Source: Candidatus Roizmanbacteria bacterium RIFCSPLOWO2_01_FULL_44_13 (lineage in GTDB: Bacteria; Patescibacteriota; Microgenomatia; UBA1406; GWC2-37-13). From it: a DNA stretch of 9,195 nucleotides. How positions within the stretch are numbered: position 1 is the first letter of the stretch; the number at the start of each line of letters is the position of its first letter. Below the pieces are notes generated by a model. The model saw nothing but the letters and a program-made list of their open reading frames with translations. It did not search any database and had not been told where the DNA came from. This document shows, piece by piece, positions 6,307 through 9,195 of this stretch. Where the stretch lies: assembly GCA_001789855.1 (NCBI GenBank), contig MGAT01000029.1, forward strand, positions 876 to 10,070, written 5' to 3'. The translations under genes and the position numbers were made by a program.

Positions 6307-6908
6307 AATTTATTTCTACCCTCGATCGCTTTCTTCAATGTCATGTAGTCGGCGTATTCCAGATTGGCGCCAATAGGCAGCCCGTAAGCGAGCCGGGTAA
6401 TTTTGAAATTCTTTTTTAATTCAACGAGCTTGTTTTTTATGTATATCGCGGTTGCCTCGCCTTCCATGTCCGGATTGGTCGCCAGAATAATTTCCGAAGG
6501 GGGCGATTTCTTTACCCGTTCTATCAATTCCTTTATTTTTATGTCGTCCGGGCCGACGTGGTTTAACGGGTCGATTTTGCCGTGAAGGACGTGGTAGATG
6601 CCGTTATAGATATTTCCGGTTTCAAACGACAACAAATCCAAGACCGTTTCGACGACGGTAACAATATTGCCTTCTCTTTTTGAATCGTCACATATTGAGC
6701 ATAAATCTTTTTCCGTCAAATTAAAACAAATCCGGCAGAACTTGGTTTTTGTCTTTAAATCGGCGATGTTTTTGGAAAATTCCTTCAAATCCTCGTCCGG
6801 CAGCCTAAGAAAATAAAACGCCAGCCGGTTGGCCGTCTTTTCGCCGATGCCTGGCAATCGCTCGAGAAAAAGCGAAATTTTTTTGAGATTGTTAGGTAAT
6901 GATGACAT
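6303..6908 (-). CDS. recR: Recombination mediator RecR
   Basis: RecR works with RecO (and RecF) to load RecA on single-stranded DNA gaps. The 201-residue length is standard. A helix-hairpin-helix is present (LPGIGEKTANRLAFYFL, 18-34), then a C4 zinc finger (C58, C61, C70, C73), a TOPRIM domain with EIILATNPDMEGEATA (139-154), and the characteristic end GLPIGANLEYADYMTLKKAIEGR. I chose the ATG at 6906-6908 (MSSLPNNLKK) because it gives the family N-terminus. An earlier in-frame ATG at 7029-7031 would add 41 residues translated through the 78-base palindrome. recR usually follows dnaX-ybaB; here it lies on the opposite strand, downstream of rnj. No clear promoter is seen, so it may be read through from rnj. 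Confidence 0.95.
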   Translation of the reverse strand: MSSLPNNLKKISLFLERLPGIGEKTANRLAFYFLRLPDEDLKEFSKNIADLKTKTKFCRICFNLTEKDLCSICDDSKREGNIVTVVETVLDLLSFETGNIYNGIYHVLHGKIDPLNHVGPDDIKIKELIERVKKSPPSEIILATNPDMEGEATAIYIKNKLVELKKNFKITRLAYGLPIGANLEYADYMTLKKAIEGRNKF

Positions 6909-6917
6909 AATAAATAA

Positions 6918-6995
6918 AAACCCGCAGACACCTATTTTGAGCGAACGTTCGTTTGACAAGTACCGCGTTCCCGAGAAATACGGTATCGAGGGTTT
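6918..6995 (+). repeat. 78-base imperfect palindrome, copy 2
   Basis: This is the same length and orientation as the copy at 2320-2397, with AAACCC and GGGTTT at its ends. The first 38 bases differ at only two positions and the last 29 at one; the apical 39-49 segment differs almost completely. Stems AAACCC/GGGTTT, TATTT/AAATA and GAACG/CGTTC are kept, while two outer pairs are lost, so compensatory changes are not evident. It lies between the rnj stop (7006) and the recR start (6908). Read on the minus strand, the hairpin is followed by GGGTTTTTATTTATT, which could serve as the U-tract of a Rho-independent terminator for rnj. Confidence 0.85.
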
Positions 6996-7005
6996 AATAT
7001 TTTCA

Positions 7006-8676
7006 TTATATTTGCACTGTTTCAACAACAACGAGCGGTTTTCTTCCTTTTTCCTTCAGGAAAAACTCTTCAAGGTTTCTTATAACGCTTCTCTTTATTT
7101 TATTCAGGTCAAGAAGCGTACCGGTTCTTGGTTTTATGGCCATTTCAACGATCTTAACCGCCCGCCCGTAGAGTTGTTCCTCTTCTTTTTCATAGACAAA
7201 GCCCCGAGAAATTATTTTCGGCCTCGTCACCAATAACCCCCGAGAATCTATGACCAGAAAAGCAAAAACCATTCCCTCGCTCGAGAGGGTTTTGCGGTCT
7301 CGCAAAACGACGTTGCCGATATCTCCGACGCCGTAAGCGTCGACGTAAATGTTTTTCGTTTCGACTTCCTCACCCGGGTAGGCCTTGTCTCTCGTAAACC
7401 AGACGGTTTCTCCTTCTTTCAGGGCAAAAACGCGATTAGTATCTCCGCCCAGTTCCTCAACTAACCGTTGATATTGTTTTTGATGACGGATCGTTCCACC
7501 GATGGGGATAAAGTATTTTGGGTTGGTAAATCTTATTAAAAATTTCAGGTCTTCCTGACTGCCGTGGCCGGACGAATGAAGTTGGTCGGCGATGTCGGAA
7601 TAAACTACGTCAGCTCCTTCGTTGACGAGATCTTCGATTACGGAATAGACTTCGTTTTCGTTGCCGGGGATGGGGTCCGAAGAAAATACTATTTTGTCGC
7701 CCTTTTTTATTTTGGTAAAGGTATTTTGTTTGTCAGCCAACTTAGAAAGCGCCGAACCGTATTGACCCTGTGAACCCGCAACAATAAGACAAACTTTGTT
7801 CGGCGGCAACCGAATTAGGTCTTCTTCAGCGGCAAAGAGAGAATCGGGGATCGGCAGATAGCCGATCTCGGCGGCGAGTTTAGTCGACTGTTTCATCGAC
7901 CGCCCTAAAAATACGATTTTTCTGTTGAATTTTATTGCCGCCTCGACGCACTGGCGGATCCGGGAAATGTTGGAAGAAAAAGTCGTCATGATGAACTTTC
8001 CTTTTGTCTTTCTCATTTCGTCTTCGAAAGTTTTGCCGACGATGGACTCGGACAAGGTCAATCCTTCCCTCTCCGACCCAAGGGCGTCTGACATTAGCGC
8101 TATTATCCCTTCGTGTCCGGCTTTGGTAATCCGGTAAAAATCGGGCGGCGAGCCGTATGGGGGAGTCAGGTCAAATTTGAAATCGGGTCCGTGATAAAAA
8201 GTCCCGACCGGAGATTTGATAATGACGTGGGTAGTGTCGGGAATGGAGTGGGTCACTTTGACGAATTGGACCCGAAAACCACCGTACGAGTACTCCTTTT
8301 CAAAATCCACTTTATTTACCGTGATGCGGACATTGTTTTCCTTGAATTTGTTTTCAACAAAAACACTCGTCAATTTGCTGCCTTGGATAGGAGGTCGGCC
8401 CAAAGATTCATAAAGATAAGGTAAAGCACCGATGTGATCCTCGTGGCCGTGGGTCAAAACAATCCCCCTGATTTTGTCTTTTTTATCCTGAAGGTAGGAA
8501 ATGTCGGGAATAACCAAATCGACTCCGAGTTCTCTTTCTTGTGGGAAACCAAATCCGCAGTCAATTATCAGAATGTCTTTCAACCGGTCATTTTCGTAGA
8601 GTTCGTAGAGGTACATGTTCTTGGTAACGCCGACGATTCCGCCCAAAGGGACAAATCGAACTTTGTGTGTGTTCAT
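7006..8676 (-). CDS. rnj: Ribonuclease J (metallo-beta-lactamase / beta-CASP)
   Basis: RNase J is a 5'-3' exonuclease and endonuclease in mRNA decay and rRNA processing. The 556-residue protein matches B. subtilis RNase J1 along its length. The metallo-beta-lactamase motif THGHEDHIG (75-83) is intact, with H143 (THSIPDT) and D165 (GPDFKFD). A beta-CASP domain covers roughly 205-365, with ATFASN-like MTTFSSN (230-236) and FGRSM-like LGRSM (257-261). SGHGSQE (369-375) holds the catalytic-region H371. The following PVHGE motif, whose His is a metal ligand (H390 in B. subtilis J1), reads PIGGT here (391-395). The C-terminal domain (about 450-556) includes GVGDIGNVVLRDR and IISRGFVY. The ATG is supported by a TATAAT six bases upstream. 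It may be cotranscribed with recR through the palindrome. Confidence 0.95.
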   Translation of the reverse strand: MNTHKVRFVPLGGIVGVTKNMYLYELYENDRLKDILIIDCGFGFPQERELGVDLVIPDISYLQDKKDKIRGIVLTHGHEDHIGALPYLYESLGRPPIQGSKLTSVFVENKFKENNVRITVNKVDFEKEYSYGGFRVQFVKVTHSIPDTTHVIIKSPVGTFYHGPDFKFDLTPPYGSPPDFYRITKAGHEGIIALMSDALGSEREGLTLSESIVGKTFEDEMRKTKGKFIMTTFSSNISRIRQCVEAAIKFNRKIVFLGRSMKQSTKLAAEIGYLPIPDSLFAAEEDLIRLPPNKVCLIVAGSQGQYGSALSKLADKQNTFTKIKKGDKIVFSSDPIPGNENEVYSVIEDLVNEGADVVYSDIADQLHSSGHGSQEDLKFLIRFTNPKYFIPIGGTIRHQKQYQRLVEELGGDTNRVFALKEGETVWFTRDKAYPGEEVETKNIYVDAYGVGDIGNVVLRDRKTLSSEGMVFAFLVIDSRGLLVTRPKIISRGFVYEKEEEQLYGRAVKIVEMAIKPRTGTLLDLNKIKRSVIRNLEEFFLKEKGRKPLVVVETVQI

Positions 8677-8682
8677 TCAATC

Positions 8683-8688
8683 ATTATA
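8683..8688 (-). promoter_or_regulatory. Candidate -10 box (TATAAT) for rnj
   Basis: Read on the minus strand this is a perfect TATAAT, 6 bases before the rnj ATG. The predicted transcription start is exactly the A of the start codon (8676), so rnj mRNA would be leaderless. No Shine-Dalgarno fits in this space and no clear -35 is visible. Confidence 0.6.
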
Positions 8689-8745
8689 CAATAGCATTAT
8701 TATCGAACGGAGTGAGATAAAAAGACTAAAATAATACCTTAAAAT

Positions 8746-8774
8746 ATTTCGGCAAAACATAGCCTTGCCGAAAT
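8746..8774. promoter_or_regulatory. Perfect 10-base inverted repeat, candidate operator
   Basis: ATTTCGGCAA (8746-8755) and TTGCCGAAAT (8765-8774) are perfect inverted arms around 9 bases, with half-site centres about 19 bases apart, near two helical turns. It lies in the 129-base divergent region between rnj and the MIP18 gene. Its right arm covers the expected -35 region of the latter. It lacks a following T-run on either strand, so an operator for a dimeric regulator fits better than a terminator. The remainder of this intergenic stretch holds only the two promoters and a weak TTATC/GATAA pair (8700-8704, 8716-8720). Confidence 0.5.
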
Positions 8775-8787
8775 GTCTTATATCAAC

Positions 8788-8796
8788 TGATATACT
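8788..8796 (+). promoter_or_regulatory. Extended -10 promoter (TGATATACT)
   Basis: TATACT at 8791-8796 with a TGA in front forms an extended -10. Transcription would start near 8803, three bases before the ATG at 8806. No ribosome binding site is present. Confidence 0.55.
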
Positions 8797-8805
8797 TTAT
8801 TAATA

Positions 8806-9111
8806 ATGAAAATCACCGAAGAGGCAATCCAAAAAAAACTCGCCGAAGTGATGGACCCGGAAATCAACATTTCCATTATCGATCTTGGGTTAATTTATGG
8901 CGTGAAAATGGAAAAAGAAAAAGTCACTATTACCATGACCCTGACGACGATCGGTTGCCCACTGATTTCTATGATCGAGGGGGAAATAAAAAACAAATTG
9001 AATGAAATTGGATTGACGGAGGACCAGGTTAGAATCGATCTGACGTTTGATCCGCCCTGGAGCATGGAAAAAATGACGAAAAAGGGCAAGGCGATGTTAG
9101 GAATCACATAA
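8806..9111 (+). CDS. MIP18/DUF59 family Fe-S cluster assembly factor
   Basis: This 101-residue cytosolic protein belongs to the MIP18 (DUF59, SufT/PaaD-like) family, which helps mature iron-sulfur proteins. It has the family pattern: an N-terminal helix, DPEINISIIDLGLIYGV (17-33), beta strands, then TLTTIGCPLISMIEGEI (45-61) with the conserved C51, and the C-terminal FDPPWSMEKMTKKGKAMLG (81-99), equivalent to the DPPWxxxxM..A...LG ending of homologues. Length is normal for a single-domain member. It starts at a leaderless-type promoter, with an inverted repeat over its upstream region. The next gene begins four bases after its stop. No other Fe-S assembly gene is visible in the window, so the client proteins are unknown. 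Confidence 0.92.
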   Translation: MKITEEAIQKKLAEVMDPEINISIIDLGLIYGVKMEKEKVTITMTLTTIGCPLISMIEGEIKNKLNEIGLTEDQVRIDLTFDPPWSMEKMTKKGKAMLGIT

Positions 9112-9115
9112 AAAA

Positions 9116-9195
9116 ATGGCAAAAGGAAGCATTTTATCAGACACATTCGAGCAGTTGGCAGAATTAGGACAAAGCTCCGCCAAAAAAACCGTCAA
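9116..9195 (+). CDS. Start of an unidentified gene (partial)
   Basis: An ORF opens at an ATG four bases after the MIP18-type gene and stays open to the window edge. The visible N-terminus begins MAKGSILSDTFEQLAELG and continues with Ser, Lys and Thr residues. It looks like a soluble, partly helical start without a signal peptide. Close spacing suggests cotranscription with the Fe-S factor. I cannot assign a family from 26 residues. Confidence 0.55.
   Translation, partial: MAKGSILSDTFEQLAELGQSSAKKTV

Noticed and set aside
6909..7031. N-terminal extension of RecR from an earlier ATG at 7029-7031
   Set aside because: The extra 41 residues are a translation of the 78-base palindrome and do not look like RecR; the ATG at 6906-6908 gives the normal family start and length.
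8700..8720. TTATC/GATAA inverted repeat upstream of rnj
   Set aside because: Five-base arms around an 11-base gap in AT-rich DNA are expected by chance.

Overview
The window is ordinary, dense bacterial housekeeping DNA. It shows no mobile genes, CRISPR array, rRNA or tRNA. Several traits suggest a member of the Candidate Phyla Radiation (Patescibacteria), perhaps Microgenomates-like: short intergenic spaces, genes packed with 4-8 base overlaps, almost no Shine-Dalgarno sequences, a short gamma-type dnaX, and diverged versions of core RNA enzymes. TGA acts as a stop (end of rpsU), which argues against the UGA=Gly code of Gracilibacteria and Absconditabacteria. The lineage is inferred from gene style only.

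Layout. (1) Bases 1-2321, plus strand: the tail of an unidentified gene, a cytidylate-kinase-like P-loop kinase and prolyl-tRNA synthetase (proS). (2) Bases 2320-2397: copy 1 of a 78-base imperfect palindrome, then a DHH-family-like phosphoesterase (2414-3250). (3) Bases 3246-6306, plus strand: a compact operon rpsU - ybeY-like - dnaX - ybaB - prs, followed by a 67-residue orphan ORF with its own promoter. (4) Bases 6303-8676, minus strand: recR and RNase J (rnj), separated by copy 2 of the palindrome. (5) Bases 8677-9195: a divergent intergenic region with a 10-base-arm inverted repeat, a MIP18/DUF59 Fe-S assembly factor, and the start of an unidentified gene.

Functionally the genes cover translation (ProRS, bS21), RNA processing (YbeY-like, RNase J), replication and recombination (DnaX, YbaB, RecR), nucleotide supply (PRPP synthetase, cytidylate kinase) and Fe-S maturation.

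Four things stand out. A near-consensus -10 hexamer lies 6-9 bases before five start codons, which predicts leaderless mRNAs; rpsU is the exception, with a leader of about 57 bases and a strong but distant Shine-Dalgarno. Two identically sized 78-base palindromes fill the spaces after proS and rnj. The YbeY homologue ends before its metal-binding motif is complete. RNase J has Gly in place of a metal-ligand His, and the ProRS editing domain has Asp where the catalytic Lys is expected.
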